The notes under the pieces were generated by a model. That model was given only the letters and a program-made list of their open reading frames with translations, was not told the DNA's origin and did not search any database. From positions 53,886 through 117,885 of the forward strand of contig NZ_MBLO01000263.1 of NCBI RefSeq assembly GCF_001854805.1: a stretch of 64,000 nucleotides of DNA. Direction: 5' to 3'. Origin of the DNA: Pseudofrankia coriaricola. Lineage in GTDB: Bacteria > Actinomycetota > Actinomycetes > Frankiales > Frankiaceae. The position numbers were made by a program, and so were the translations under genes. Of this stretch, positions 8,387 to 16,837 are shown piece by piece. Numbering within the stretch: the first letter of the stretch is position 1; each line of letters opens with the position of its first letter.

Positions 8387-8752
8387 CGGGAACCGCGGCC
8401 AGCATGAGGCCCGCATGGGCTGAGGCCCGCACGGGCCGGACGGCTCCCCGCGGCTGGTCCAGGCGCTCGCGACAGTTTCTGCAGCCGCTTCACTCGCGCC
8501 CGCCCGCCCTTCGAAAATAGCGTTTCCACACCGAAGATCGAGGTGTTGCTGGATGACAAAAGACAATCCCGACAGACCACGCGAGCTGGATGACCGGAAG
8601 ATGGCCTTGACCCTCTCCCGAAACTGTCTGATAGGCAAAGCTCCCGCGGCGTCGGCGGCGCGCGGTGAAACCGAGACGGCGGGTTCGTTGGTCGACGGTG
8701 CGGGCAAGCCCGCGCAGGTCGCCGTCGGTGTCGACTTATTCCAGCATCGGTC
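8387..8752. other. Gap with one doubtful small open frame
   Basis: No recognised gene. A plus-strand frame from ATG 8553 to 8768 (71 residues, beginning MTKDNPDRPRELDDRKMALT) has a GAGGTG stretch upstream, but resembles nothing I know and overlaps the start of the next gene. It is treated as unproven. Confidence 0.4.
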
Positions 8753-9835
8753 GTGGGTGGTTTCGTGACCCTCCATGTCAGCACCGAAGGGCGCGCGGAC
8801 GCCATACCAAATTACCGCGTGGTCCAGTGGGCCACCGGAAACATCGGAACCTATGCACTACGATCCGTCATCGAGCATCCGAATTTGTCTCTTGCTGGCG
8901 TGTACGTCTATGCGCCAGCGAAGGTCGGAAGTGACGCCGGCAAATTGTGCGGGCTCGACACCACCGATGTCTTGGCAACTAATGACATCGACGAGATTCT
9001 GGCGCTCGGCGCGGACTGCATCCTGTACATGCCGGCTGCCTGCGATTTCGACGAGGTGTGCCGGCTGCTGGCATCCGGCGCGAACGTCGTCACGACCCGG
9101 GGCGAGTTCCATCGCGCAGACAGTCTCGACCCCGCAGTTCGCAAGCAGATCGAGGCCGCCTGCGAGCGCGGTGGTACCTCGATCCACAGCACCGGAAGCA
9201 GCCCCGGGTTCATCACAGAGGCCGTCCCGCTGGTTCTGTCATCGATCCAGCGGCGGCTCGACAACCTGACGATCAACGAGTTCGCCGACCTCTCGGAACG
9301 CGACTCGCCAGAACTGCTCTTCGACCTGATGGGCTTCGGCAAGCCCCCCGCCGAGTTCGACGAACACCGGCTGTCCTACATGACGGGCAGCTTCGGCCCG
9401 TCGCTGCAGCTCGTCGCCGACGCGCTGGCGACGCCGCTTGACTCGGTGGAGGTGAGTGGGGAGATCGCGACAGCGCGTCGCCCGGTCCGCATCGCTGCCG
9501 GCATCCTCGCCGCCGGCACCGTGGGAGCGCAGCGGATAACGGTGTCGGGGATGCGAGGCGGCCGCTCGTTGCTGCGCTTCCGCTGCCACTGGTACTGCAC
9601 CACCGACCTCGATCCCGCTTGGGACCTGCGCGCCACCGGCTGGCACATCTCGGTCGACGGTGACGCGCCTCTCGACATCGACATCCGCTTTCCAGTTCCT
9701 ACCGAGCGGATGGGGGCAGTATTCCCTGCGTACACGGCGAACCGCGCGGTCAACGCCGTGCCGTTCGTCTGCGCAGCCCGCCCGGGGATCCGTTCGACCG
9801 TCGATCTTCCCCAGATCGTCGCCACGCTCAGGTAA
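8753..9835 (+). CDS. DapB-N-like NAD(P)-binding oxidoreductase
   Basis: About 360 residues with an N-terminal Rossmann fold (VVQWATGNIGTYAL near residue 25-37). It resembles the dihydrodipicolinate-reductase-N / 2,4-diaminopentanoate dehydrogenase-like family found widely in mycobacteria and Frankia, which has a DapB-type nucleotide-binding domain but does not act in lysine synthesis. The motif HSTGSSPGFITEAVP, where a catalytic pocket is expected, is clear. A GTG at 8765 is an equally good start, because neither has a strong ribosome-binding site. It follows the LLM gene on the same strand after a 366-bp gap. Substrate unknown. Confidence 0.75.
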   Translation: MGGFVTLHVSTEGRADAIPNYRVVQWATGNIGTYALRSVIEHPNLSLAGVYVYAPAKVGSDAGKLCGLDTTDVLATNDIDEILALGADCILYMPAACDFDEVCRLLASGANVVTTRGEFHRADSLDPAVRKQIEAACERGGTSIHSTGSSPGFITEAVPLVLSSIQRRLDNLTINEFADLSERDSPELLFDLMGFGKPPAEFDEHRLSYMTGSFGPSLQLVADALATPLDSVEVSGEIATARRPVRIAAGILAAGTVGAQRITVSGMRGGRSLLRFRCHWYCTTDLDPAWDLRATGWHISVDGDAPLDIDIRFPVPTERMGAVFPAYTANRAVNAVPFVCAARPGIRSTVDLPQIVATLR

Positions 9836-10067
9836 GTGGCCGCGGTCGCCTGCGCCAGGAGACTGCTGAAAAAGTAGCTCCGGCGGCACGACTCGCCCCG
9901 AGTCCGTCCACATATGTCGATCGGGGCAAACTAGGGCGAGTCCGGCGCAGTGGGCGTACCGCAGTACCAGGCTTGTAGGTGCTGAAGATCAGCATCTGGA
10001 CCGAGGTGCGGTCAAGACTCACCAAGGCCCGAACGTGCCCGTCCCAGCTACCGATGGAGGCGATCTC
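9836..10067. other. Spacer with a 9-bp inverted repeat and an IS-end-like motif
   Basis: GACTCGCCC (9890-9898) and GGGCGAGTC (9934-9942) form a 9-bp perfect inverted repeat. GACTGCTGAAAAAGTAG just upstream resembles sequence often seen at ends of actinobacterial insertion elements. No transposase is present, so this may be a terminator or an element remnant. Confidence 0.4.
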
Positions 10068-10538
10068 ATGGATGACATCGAAGTGATCAGGCAACAGGAC
10101 GTCGACGCTCACCCGGCTCCGCATGGAGATGACCGAGCCCACCGATCGATGACGTTCGTCCGTTTCGAGGTCGGGTTTGTCAGTGCCGACCGTGGCCTCG
10201 TGGACTTCCTCACCGCGGTGTTCGAGCTCGACGAACTTCCGGCAGAGGAGCATGGACCGGGGACGTTATACCGGCTGCAGTCACCGGGCGCCTTGCTCAA
10301 GGTGCTGGTTCCGTCCAGCCCTCCGAAGCCCGCCGATCGGGCGGAGTCCCTCCTCTCCGTCGCTGGCCTTAGCTACCTGAGCGTGTGGGTCACCGGCCTT
10401 GACGGCGTCATCGCTCGCGCCGTCGCCAGAGGAGGCCGCGTCCTCTACGGACCGGTGGAGCACGGTGCTGATACCCACCTGGCCGTGATCGAGGATCCCG
10501 ACGGGAACTCCATCGAGGTGATCGAGTACCACCCTTGA
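10068..10538 (+). CDS. VOC (glyoxalase/bleomycin resistance) family protein
   Basis: About 156 residues with a vicinal-oxygen-chelate fold. The final strand AVIEDPDGNSIEVIEY is the hallmark, with Glu as the probable metal ligand. The first module begins FVRFEVGFVSADRGLVDFL. The start ATG at 10068 has GGAGG seven bases upstream. An upstream in-frame ATG at 10035 is less likely. Enzymes of this family include glyoxalases, dioxygenases and epimerases, so the reaction cannot be named. Confidence 0.8.
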   Translation: MDDIEVIRQQDVDAHPAPHGDDRAHRSMTFVRFEVGFVSADRGLVDFLTAVFELDELPAEEHGPGTLYRLQSPGALLKVLVPSSPPKPADRAESLLSVAGLSYLSVWVTGLDGVIARAVARGGRVLYGPVEHGADTHLAVIEDPDGNSIEVIEYHP

Positions 10539-10624
10539 CGCCTTCGCCGCCGCGGCCGCTGTACTCCGCGCCAAACTTGCCTGCTGCGCCGCCACTGCTT
10601 TCGCGATAGTGAGCGGAGTGTGGC

Positions 10625-10918
10625 TCAGGCGGCCGCCCTGACAGAGCCCACCTCGATGGTGGCGATCGGTCGATGGGCCGCGATCAGGGTCACCACGTCG
10701 CCCTGGCTCGCGGCGAGCTCGGGATATCCGTCCACCCAGTGGGCCTCGACGGCGCATGTCTCCTTTCCGGGCTCGAGGCCCTCGACCAGGATCGCGCTCT
10801 CGGTTTGAAGGTCGGACCCGACGTAGGCGAAAGCGCAAATACGCTTGTACAGGAAGGGCGCCGTCGGCCCGTGGGCCTCCATCGGGATCCAGTGCAACGT
10901 GCCAGCGATCGAGGTCAT
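10625..10918 (-). CDS. Conserved-looking hypothetical protein, 97 aa
   Basis: Not recognised. It has natural amino-acid composition (MTSIAGTLHWIPMEAHGPTA...), alternating hydrophobic segments suggestive of a small beta-rich soluble protein, and no membrane segment. It is transcribed away from the Amidohydro_2 gene at 11012, with only 93 bp between the two starts. That spacer holds a duplicated 21-22-bp unit and a 13-bp palindrome, so the two genes may be co-regulated. The start ATG lies inside the first copy of the duplication. Confidence 0.55.
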   Translation of the reverse strand: MTSIAGTLHWIPMEAHGPTAPFLYKRICAFAYVGSDLQTESAILVEGLEPGKETCAVEAHWVDGYPELAASQGDVVTLIAAHRPIATIEVGSVRAAA

Positions 10919-10950
10919 GGCCCGATGGTATCGAGGTCATGCCCGATGGT
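10908..10950. repeat. Tandem 22/21-bp duplication at the hypothetical-gene start
   Basis: The unit ATCGAGGTCATGGCCCGATG plus GT at 10908-10929 is repeated at 10930-10950 with one G missing. The first copy contains the start codon of the minus-strand gene. Confidence 0.85.
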
Positions 10951-10955
10951 ACAGT

Positions 10956-10968
10956 CTGACTGAGTCAG
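10956..10968. promoter_or_regulatory. 13-bp perfect palindrome CTGACTGAGTCAG, candidate operator
   Basis: CTGACT-G-AGTCAG lies 44 bp before the Amidohydro_2 start and 38 bp before the divergent hypothetical gene. Its size and symmetry fit a TetR-type operator, but the regulator is not identified. Confidence 0.5.
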
Positions 10969-11011
10969 CTAATTTGCGGGCGACTGACGATCCCGAGAGG
11001 GGCGTTCACTC

Positions 11012-12181
11012 ATGGCCTGGCCCATCATCACGACCGATTCACACGTGGGGTTCCCGTACGAGCTCGCGGACGAGCTTCCCGCAAAGTACCGCCCGTACCT
11101 CCCCAAGTTCGAGGAGCGCGCGGACGGCACGTACTTCGTGCGGCCCCGAACCATGGGCAATCGCGAGCGGAACAAGGCCGACTCGGCCGACATGATGTCG
11201 ATCGGCGGCGAGTTCAAGGTCGACCGGACGGACGAGCGTGCGATGCGTCAGATGGTCACCGGCAACGCGACCCCCACGTCGTTCCCGGGCTTCACGCCGG
11301 AGGAGCGGCTGGCCGAAATGGCTCTGGAGAACGTCGTCGGCGAGGTCCTGCTGGGGATGACAGCGGTCGGTGTGAGCCTCGCGGACAACGACGCCCACAC
11401 CGCATACTGCCGGCTGGTCAACGACTGGCAAGCCGACACGTACAGGGACCACATGCGCCAGTTCGCGCCCAGTATCAACTTCCCCCTTCACGACCTCGAG
11501 GTCGGGGCCGAGGAGATCGTTCGGGCCTCCTCCATGGGCCTGCGTCCCATCGCCTTGCCCGACGTCGTCCCCGGCATGCCGTATTCCAACCCGATGTGGG
11601 AGCCGGTCTGGGAAGCTGCCGAGGCCTGTGACGTCCCGGTCTTCTTGCACCTCAGCGGCGCGTTCGGGGCGATCATGAAGGGTGTCGGCGCCGAGCGTGG
11701 AACCCCCGGTCTCGGGGAGACGGGCTTCGCGATCACGACGGCGGGAGCCATGGTGTCGCTCGGCTGGTTCGTCAACGGCGGCATCCTCGAACGGCATCCG
11801 AAGCTCACCGTGGCCATGATCGAGTGCAACGCCGGCTGGCTCCCCTACGCGATGCAGCAGTGGGACCACGTCATGCACAGCCGCTTCATCGACAACTCAA
11901 GAGTCCAGTACGGGGGAAGGGGCATGGACCTGGAGGCGCCCCCCAGCTACTACGTCCGGCGCCAGGTGAAGTGCCAGTTCATGTGGGACCCTGCCGCGGT
12001 CGATCTCCGCCACGAGATCGGCATGGACGTCCTCATGTGGGGCAACGACTACCCGCACTTCGAGGGGGCGTTTCCGAACTCACAAGCCTGGATCGACAAG
12101 CAGTTCGCCGGCGTACCCGAGGACGAGGTCATGCAGATCGTCCACGACAACGCCGCGAAGCTGCTGAAGATAACGGCCTGA
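11012..12181 (+). CDS. Amidohydrolase family 2 (Amidohydro_2) protein
   Basis: A 389-residue member of the ACMSD-like amidohydrolase family, TIM-barrel metal enzymes that often decarboxylate or hydrolyse aromatic acids. Visible markers are TDSHV near the N-terminus (in place of the usual DxHxH), FLHLSG in the middle, IECNAGWLPY and the terminal metal-binding WGNDYPHFEG. GAGAGGGG precedes the ATG. A 13-bp palindrome is upstream. The substrate is unknown; in context it belongs to a catabolic set with two further Amidohydro_2 genes at 13377 and 32825. Confidence 0.88.
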   Translation: MAWPIITTDSHVGFPYELADELPAKYRPYLPKFEERADGTYFVRPRTMGNRERNKADSADMMSIGGEFKVDRTDERAMRQMVTGNATPTSFPGFTPEERLAEMALENVVGEVLLGMTAVGVSLADNDAHTAYCRLVNDWQADTYRDHMRQFAPSINFPLHDLEVGAEEIVRASSMGLRPIALPDVVPGMPYSNPMWEPVWEAAEACDVPVFLHLSGAFGAIMKGVGAERGTPGLGETGFAITTAGAMVSLGWFVNGGILERHPKLTVAMIECNAGWLPYAMQQWDHVMHSRFIDNSRVQYGGRGMDLEAPPSYYVRRQVKCQFMWDPAAVDLRHEIGMDVLMWGNDYPHFEGAFPNSQAWIDKQFAGVPEDEVMQIVHDNAAKLLKITA

Positions 12182-12663
12182 CGAACTACCCGCCGCTGAC
12201 CTCGCCGGCGTGAGAATCCCCCGAGGCTGGGTCGGCGGCGGCGACCTCGGGTTCTCTCGCTCCAGGCGGCGGAGTCGAGCTCGCTCGCGCCCGGGGCAGG
12301 GTTCAGGATCGTGTCGTGGATGCGACGGCCGGCGTCCATGGCGAATGGTCTTGCCCTCTTGGCACGGACACCTCACCAAATGACCCGCACCCTGCTCGAC
12401 GAGATCAAGGTCCACCAGCAGGACGGCTGCCTGGTGCCGCGGTCCCGGACCCCGGGGCGGGTCGAGCAGGAAGTCTGAGGCGTCCTGCTGCGGCACCGGG
12501 CGTTACGCAAACTCGTCCACGACACCGCGCTGGTCGAAGGAATGGTATTGGGGCCGGCCTCGGTGGCCTAATCTCTCTCCCGCACGTTGACGCAAGGCTT
12601 TGACGTCCAGTTCCGGCCTCTCCGCATTCTGCAAGGTGAGGGCTTCACCCGGCCGGTAGCTGG
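12182..12663. other. Gene-free stretch of 480 bp
   Basis: No supported gene. One plus-strand frame from ATG 12380 reads 32 codons, meets a TGA at 12476-12478 and continues in the same frame for another 30 codons (LLRHRALRKLVHDTALVEG) to TAA, which may be a worn-out gene end. It resembles nothing I can name. Confidence 0.45.
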
Positions 12664-13254
12664 TCATAGTGTGAGGGCCGCGAAGGCTTCGTCCAGGAGG
12701 TCGGCGAGGTTGAGCGTGCCGTCGGATTTCGCCCAGTGCGCGATGGCGATGTTGAGGCAGTCCAGGGCGGCGGCGGCTCGTACGGAGAGCGTGACGGCCC
12801 CTGGCCGTGGGGACGCGCCGCGTTCGGCAAGTGCCTGGGTCAGGGCAGGGCGCCAGCTGTGTTGCTTCTCCCACTGGCGGGTGTGCAGCGCGGGGGTGGC
12901 CAGGACGAGTCGGGTCGTCGCGAGGGCGGCCGCGGGGTCCTGGCGGTAGATCTCGACGACGATGTCCAGCGCGTGGCGCAGCGCGGTCCAGTCGTTCTCG
13001 TCGGGCGGGCGGGCGCGCAGGGCGACCGCGACCTGCTCGCCGTGCGCGTCGAGGGCACCCAGGACGACGTCCTCCTTGGTGCCGAAGTAGCGCAGGACGG
13101 TGCTGCGGGACACGCCGGCCGCCGCGGCCAGGTGGTTGATAGTGACGTTGTCGAAGCCGTCGCGGCGGAACAGGTCCAGGGCCACTTCTGCCAGCATCGC
13201 CCGCACCGCGTCCCGGGCGACCTCCCGCGCGGTCGTCCGCGCCGCACCGTTCAC
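12664..13254 (-). CDS. TetR family transcriptional regulator (paralogue)
   Basis: A 196-residue TetR regulator with helix-turn-helix VTINHLAAAAGVSRSTVLRY at about residues 36-56. It is alignable over its whole length with the TetR at 6723-7340 (shared segments include AALDCLNIA, EKQHSWRPAL and DLLDEAFAAL). It is divergent from the Amidohydro_2 gene at 13377, presumably its target. GTG start. The two regulators and their promoters look like a duplicated regulatory module attached to different catabolic genes. Confidence 0.93.
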   Translation of the reverse strand: MNGAARTTAREVARDAVRAMLAEVALDLFRRDGFDNVTINHLAAAAGVSRSTVLRYFGTKEDVVLGALDAHGEQVAVALRARPPDENDWTALRHALDIVVEIYRQDPAAALATTRLVLATPALHTRQWEKQHSWRPALTQALAERGASPRPGAVTLSVRAAAALDCLNIAIAHWAKSDGTLNLADLLDEAFAALTL

Positions 13255-13267
13255 CGAACGAGCCTAC

Positions 13268-13314
13268 CTCTGGCCTGAACCCGGCTTGCACCAGAGCACC
13301 CCGGTCGCTACGGT
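13268..13314 (+). promoter_or_regulatory. Promoter of the Amidohydro_2 operon, paralogous to 7372-7400
   Basis: -35 TTGCAC (13286-13291) and -10 TACGGT (13309-13314), spacer 17 bp. CTCTGG (13268-13273) and CCAGAG (13291-13296) form an inverted repeat around the -35 box. CCCCGGTCG is shared with the 7372-7400 promoter in the same position. Confidence 0.6.
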
Positions 13315-13376
13315 GACACCGAGTATCACCTCCCCAGGCCGGCCGTCAGCCGCCCGTCGAGCGTAGGGACCCCACC

Positions 13377-14618
13377 ATGACGGAAGAACTCCTCGTTTCT
13401 GTGGACGGGCACATCGTCGAGCCGCCCGATCTCTTCCTGACCCGACTCCCGAAGCACCTGCGGGATCGCGCCGTCTGGGAGGAGGACCTCACGATCGCGC
13501 CGCTCGGTGAGGACGGGCGCACCCACTTCCGGAAGCTGCACACGCCGGGGTTCGAGGGCTGGACGAACTCCGCCTACCCGCATTTCGACGGCTCGCCCAA
13601 CACCGGCCGCCCCGAACGGATCCTCGACGACATGGACAGCGAGGGCGTCCGCGCGCAGGTGATGCACCCGAACCTGTCGTTCTTCGGCCTGTATTCAGAT
13701 GATCATGAACTGTCGATGGCGCATGCCCGCGTGTACAACGACTACGTCGCCGAGACGTTCGCCGGCTACCGCGCGCGGATCGCGCCCACCGCCCCCATTC
13801 CGATGACCAATGTCGACGACGCGGTCGCCGAGATCGAGCGTGCCGCCGGACTCGGCCTGCGGGCGATTCTCCTGCCGGCGGTGTCCCCGGTGCCATACCA
13901 CGCGAGAGAGCTCGACCGGGTGTGGGCGGCCGCCCAGGCAAACGGCCTGGTCGTGACGTTCCATGTGGCGACGGGCGGGGTGAAGGTGAGCCGGAAGGCG
14001 TCGCCGACGCTCCGGGGTCTCATGCAGACGGTCCAGACACAGAGCCAGCCGCTGGACGACAGCGCCGTCGTCGACCGCATCGTCTTCGCCGCGACCCAGC
14101 AGTCGTTGGCACCCCAGCACATCCTCGCCTCACTCGTGGGCGGCGGCGTGACCGACCGGTTCCCCGATCTGCATTTCGTCCTGGTCGAGTTCAACGCGAA
14201 CTGGCTCGTGTCGTTCATGGCCGCGATGGACAAGGCCTGGACGCTGGGCATCGGCCAGGACCGCGACTTCTGGGTCGGCCTCTGGGACAACGACCGCGCC
14301 CAGGACGACCAGCCCGGCATGGCGCAGGTGTTCAAGCTCAACGAGCGGTGGCCCTACCCGCTGCGGCCCAGCGAGTACGTCCGGCGCCAGATCCACGTGT
14401 CGTTCCAGGAGGACCCGATCGCCCTCGCCTGCCGCCACATCACCGGCCTGTCCACCCTCGTGTGGGGCGTCGACTACCCCCACCCCGAAGGCACCTTCCG
14501 ACGCACCCGGGAAGCCATCGCCGAGCAGTTCCGCGACGTCGGTCCCGCGGACCGGGCGGCGATCCTCGGCGGGACCACCGCGAAGCTCTTCGGACTCGAA
14601 GTCCCGGTCTCCGTATGA
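13377..14618 (+). CDS. Amidohydrolase family 2 (Amidohydro_2) protein
   Basis: A 413-residue ACMSD-like metal-dependent amidohydrolase/decarboxylase. Markers are VDGHIVEPPDLF at residues 9-20, VTFHVATGG with a central His, VEFNANWL and the C-terminal WGVDYPHPEGTF. It opens an operon: its stop overlaps the start of the SnoaL-like gene as ATGA, and CMD and TauD-like genes follow. A divergent TetR gene and a clear promoter lie upstream. Aromatic or cyclic substrates are typical of the family, but none can be assigned here. Confidence 0.9.
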   Translation: MTEELLVSVDGHIVEPPDLFLTRLPKHLRDRAVWEEDLTIAPLGEDGRTHFRKLHTPGFEGWTNSAYPHFDGSPNTGRPERILDDMDSEGVRAQVMHPNLSFFGLYSDDHELSMAHARVYNDYVAETFAGYRARIAPTAPIPMTNVDDAVAEIERAAGLGLRAILLPAVSPVPYHARELDRVWAAAQANGLVVTFHVATGGVKVSRKASPTLRGLMQTVQTQSQPLDDSAVVDRIVFAATQQSLAPQHILASLVGGGVTDRFPDLHFVLVEFNANWLVSFMAAMDKAWTLGIGQDRDFWVGLWDNDRAQDDQPGMAQVFKLNERWPYPLRPSEYVRRQIHVSFQEDPIALACRHITGLSTLVWGVDYPHPEGTFRRTREAIAEQFRDVGPADRAAILGGTTAKLFGLEVPVSV

Positions 14619-15145
14619 GCTCCTCCGACGACGGTGTCGGGGACGATCGCCGGGCGCTGCGACGGCTGCTCGACAAGGACGCCATCGTCGATCTCGTCCA
14701 CCGCTATTCCTACTGCGTCGACCACAAGCTGAACGACGAGCTGGCCGCGCTGTTCACCGACGACTGCGTCATCGACTACGGTCCCGGCTCCGCGCCCGTC
14801 ATCCACGGGCGGGCCGCGTACCGGAAACTGCTCGACAGCGCGATCCGCGACGGCGTCGACTACGGATTCGCCGCCACGAGCCACCACAACGCCAACGTGC
14901 TGATCGTGTTCGACACCGACGACCGCGCCACCGTCCGGACCTCGATGTACGCCTGGCACCGCACGCAGGCCGGAAAGACGCCACAGGTCTGGGGCTACTA
15001 CCACGACGTCGCCGTACGGACAGCCGACGGCTGGCGGCTGCGCGAACGAAAGCTGCACCTGCTCGGGACCGACGGCTGGCACGACGACTACCACCGCGCC
15101 GAGCACACCTGCCCGGCGATCGCCGCCCCCAACGGCCAACCGTAG
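14615..15145 (+). CDS. SnoaL-like / nuclear transport factor 2 fold protein
   Basis: A 176-residue NTF2-fold protein of the SnoaL_4 type: DKDAIVDLVHRYSYCVDHKL, a long helix leading into FTDDCVIDYGP and later WRLRERKLHLLG. These are small cone-shaped enzymes (dehydratases, isomerases, ring-hydroxylating accessory proteins). The ATG overlaps the stop of the preceding amidohydrolase gene (ATGA), indicating coupled translation. Function in the pathway is not known. Confidence 0.8.
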   Translation: MSSSDDGVGDDRRALRRLLDKDAIVDLVHRYSYCVDHKLNDELAALFTDDCVIDYGPGSAPVIHGRAAYRKLLDSAIRDGVDYGFAATSHHNANVLIVFDTDDRATVRTSMYAWHRTQAGKTPQVWGYYHDVAVRTADGWRLRERKLHLLGTDGWHDDYHRAEHTCPAIAAPNGQP

Positions 15146-15276
15146 GGCAGCCAGACAGCGGCGCTCCCTACGCAGCTACGACAGTTCGATGCTGACCCCT
15201 GAAAGGCCGGGTCGGTCGGCTCGGTGACCTAGCGGAGCGCCTCTGCCGGTCGATCAAGAACGAAGGGGACCACGTA

Positions 15277-15870
15277 ATGGCACGCATCGAGCCGCTTCCG
15301 CCCAGGCAGTGGCCCACGGAGATGCGGCAGGTTCTGGCCGCTCTGGAGCCTCCGGGCACGCCCAAAAAGCTTTCGTCGGAAGGCCGTTCGAAGGCCCTGA
15401 ACACCCTGGGGACGTTCGCTCACCACCCGACGTTGTCGCGGGCGTTCTACACGTTCAACGGCCATCTCATGTCGACCAGCACGCTGTCCGGCCGGCAGCG
15501 CGAGTTGATCGTGCTGCGGGTCGCCGCGCTGCGCAACACGGGATATGAATGGTTGCAGCACACGTTCATGGCGCGTGACGAGGGCCTGTCCGACGAGGAG
15601 ATCCAACGGATCGCCCTCGGCCCCGACGCCCCGCTGTGGGACCCGCTGGAAGCAGCGCTCCTGCGCTCCTGCGACGAACTGATCAGCGACGGCAAGATCA
15701 GCGACGACACCTGGAAGGTGCTCGCCGACAAGCTCGAGGTCAAGCAGCTCCTCGACGTGATCTTCACAGTCGGCGCCTACGAGACGCTCGCCTACATGTT
15801 CGGTTCCTGCGGCATCGACATCGACGACGACCTGCGCGAAGCCATCGCCCGGCGCTCGCCGACTCCCTAA
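15277..15870 (+). CDS. Carboxymuconolactone decarboxylase (CMD) family protein
   Basis: A 197-residue CMD/AhpD-fold protein. The core LSGRQRELIVLRVAALRNTGYEWLQHTFMA matches the family. It has YEWxxH rather than the CxxC of AhpD-type peroxidases, so it is not an alkylhydroperoxidase. It has a good ribosome-binding site (AAGGGG) and lies 131 bp after the SnoaL gene. Members act in aromatic ring-cleavage pathways or are uncharacterised helpers. In-operon context with amidohydrolase and TauD suggests catabolism. Confidence 0.85.
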   Translation: MARIEPLPPRQWPTEMRQVLAALEPPGTPKKLSSEGRSKALNTLGTFAHHPTLSRAFYTFNGHLMSTSTLSGRQRELIVLRVAALRNTGYEWLQHTFMARDEGLSDEEIQRIALGPDAPLWDPLEAALLRSCDELISDGKISDDTWKVLADKLEVKQLLDVIFTVGAYETLAYMFGSCGIDIDDDLREAIARRSPTP

Positions 15871-15926
15871 GCGTGGCGCAGCCACCCAATTCGACCAGAT
15901 CCGACCCCATCCGACGGGAGTCACCG

Positions 15927-16760
15927 ATGTCCGTCACCGTCAGCCCGATCAGCTCCGAGGTCGGCGTCCAGATCACGGGACTCGCCGGCCATCAACTGGC
16001 GGACCCGACGGTCGCCGCCGACACCCGCAAGTACCTCGACGAGCACGGCGTCGTCATCTACCGCGAGACACACATCGGCGACGCCGACCTCGTCGCGCTC
16101 AGCCGCATGCTCGGCGAGGTCGTCGTCGCCCCGATGGGCGGCCAGCAGGACTTCCCCGAGATCTCCGCGATCTCCCTCGACCCGGCGCAGAGCACCCTGG
16201 CCGCCTACCGGACCGGGACCTTCTACTGGCACATCGACGGCGCCAACGACCCGGTACCCCAGAAGGCGACCCTGCTGACCGCACTGGAGGTCGCGACCGA
16301 GGGCGGCGACACCGAGTTCGCCAACCTCTACGCCGCCTACGACGGGCTCTCCGACGAGGACAAGGCCCAGTTCGCCGAACTCCGAGTGGTGCACAGCTTC
16401 GCGGCCACGCAGCGGCTCATCAACCCGGACGCGTCGGACAAGGTCCGCGCCAGCTGGGACAAGGTGCCCTCCCGGGAACACCCGCTGGTCTGGACCCGGC
16501 GCAACGGCCGCAAGTCGCTGCTCGTCGGCACGACGGCCGACCACATCGCCGGCCTGCCGGACGACGAAAGCCGCGCGCTGCTCGACCGGCTGCTCGACTG
16601 GGCCACCCAGCCCCGGTTCTCACTGCGCCACCAGTGGTCACGCGGCGACCTCGTCATCTGGGACAACACCGGCATCCTGCACCGCGCCCAGCCCTACACC
16701 GCCACCTCCCGCCGACTGATGCACCGCACCACCCTCATGGGCGAGGAAACCGTCGCCTGA
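15927..16760 (+). CDS. TauD/TfdA family Fe(II)/2-oxoglutarate dioxygenase
   Basis: A 277-residue non-haem iron dioxygenase. The iron ligands are visible: His102 and Asp104 in WHIDGAND and the distal His252 in GILHRAQPY. Arg267 (HRTTLMGE) would hold 2-oxoglutarate. ATG 15927 is preceded by GGGAG. A longer frame upstream reads as CMD-gene shadow. Family members cleave sulfonates, ether-linked phenoxyacids or hydroxylate small molecules. Neighbouring sulfatase/FGE genes are suggestive but not proof of an organosulfur substrate. Confidence 0.88.
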   Translation: MSVTVSPISSEVGVQITGLAGHQLADPTVAADTRKYLDEHGVVIYRETHIGDADLVALSRMLGEVVVAPMGGQQDFPEISAISLDPAQSTLAAYRTGTFYWHIDGANDPVPQKATLLTALEVATEGGDTEFANLYAAYDGLSDEDKAQFAELRVVHSFAATQRLINPDASDKVRASWDKVPSREHPLVWTRRNGRKSLLVGTTADHIAGLPDDESRALLDRLLDWATQPRFSLRHQWSRGDLVIWDNTGILHRAQPYTATSRRLMHRTTLMGEETVA

Positions 16761-16837
16761 ACGCCCCGGCCGGAGCCTGCCAACCTGCGCGAGGCGCCCA
16801 GCACTCCCCGCTGGAGCAGGACCGTGTGCGCATCTCC

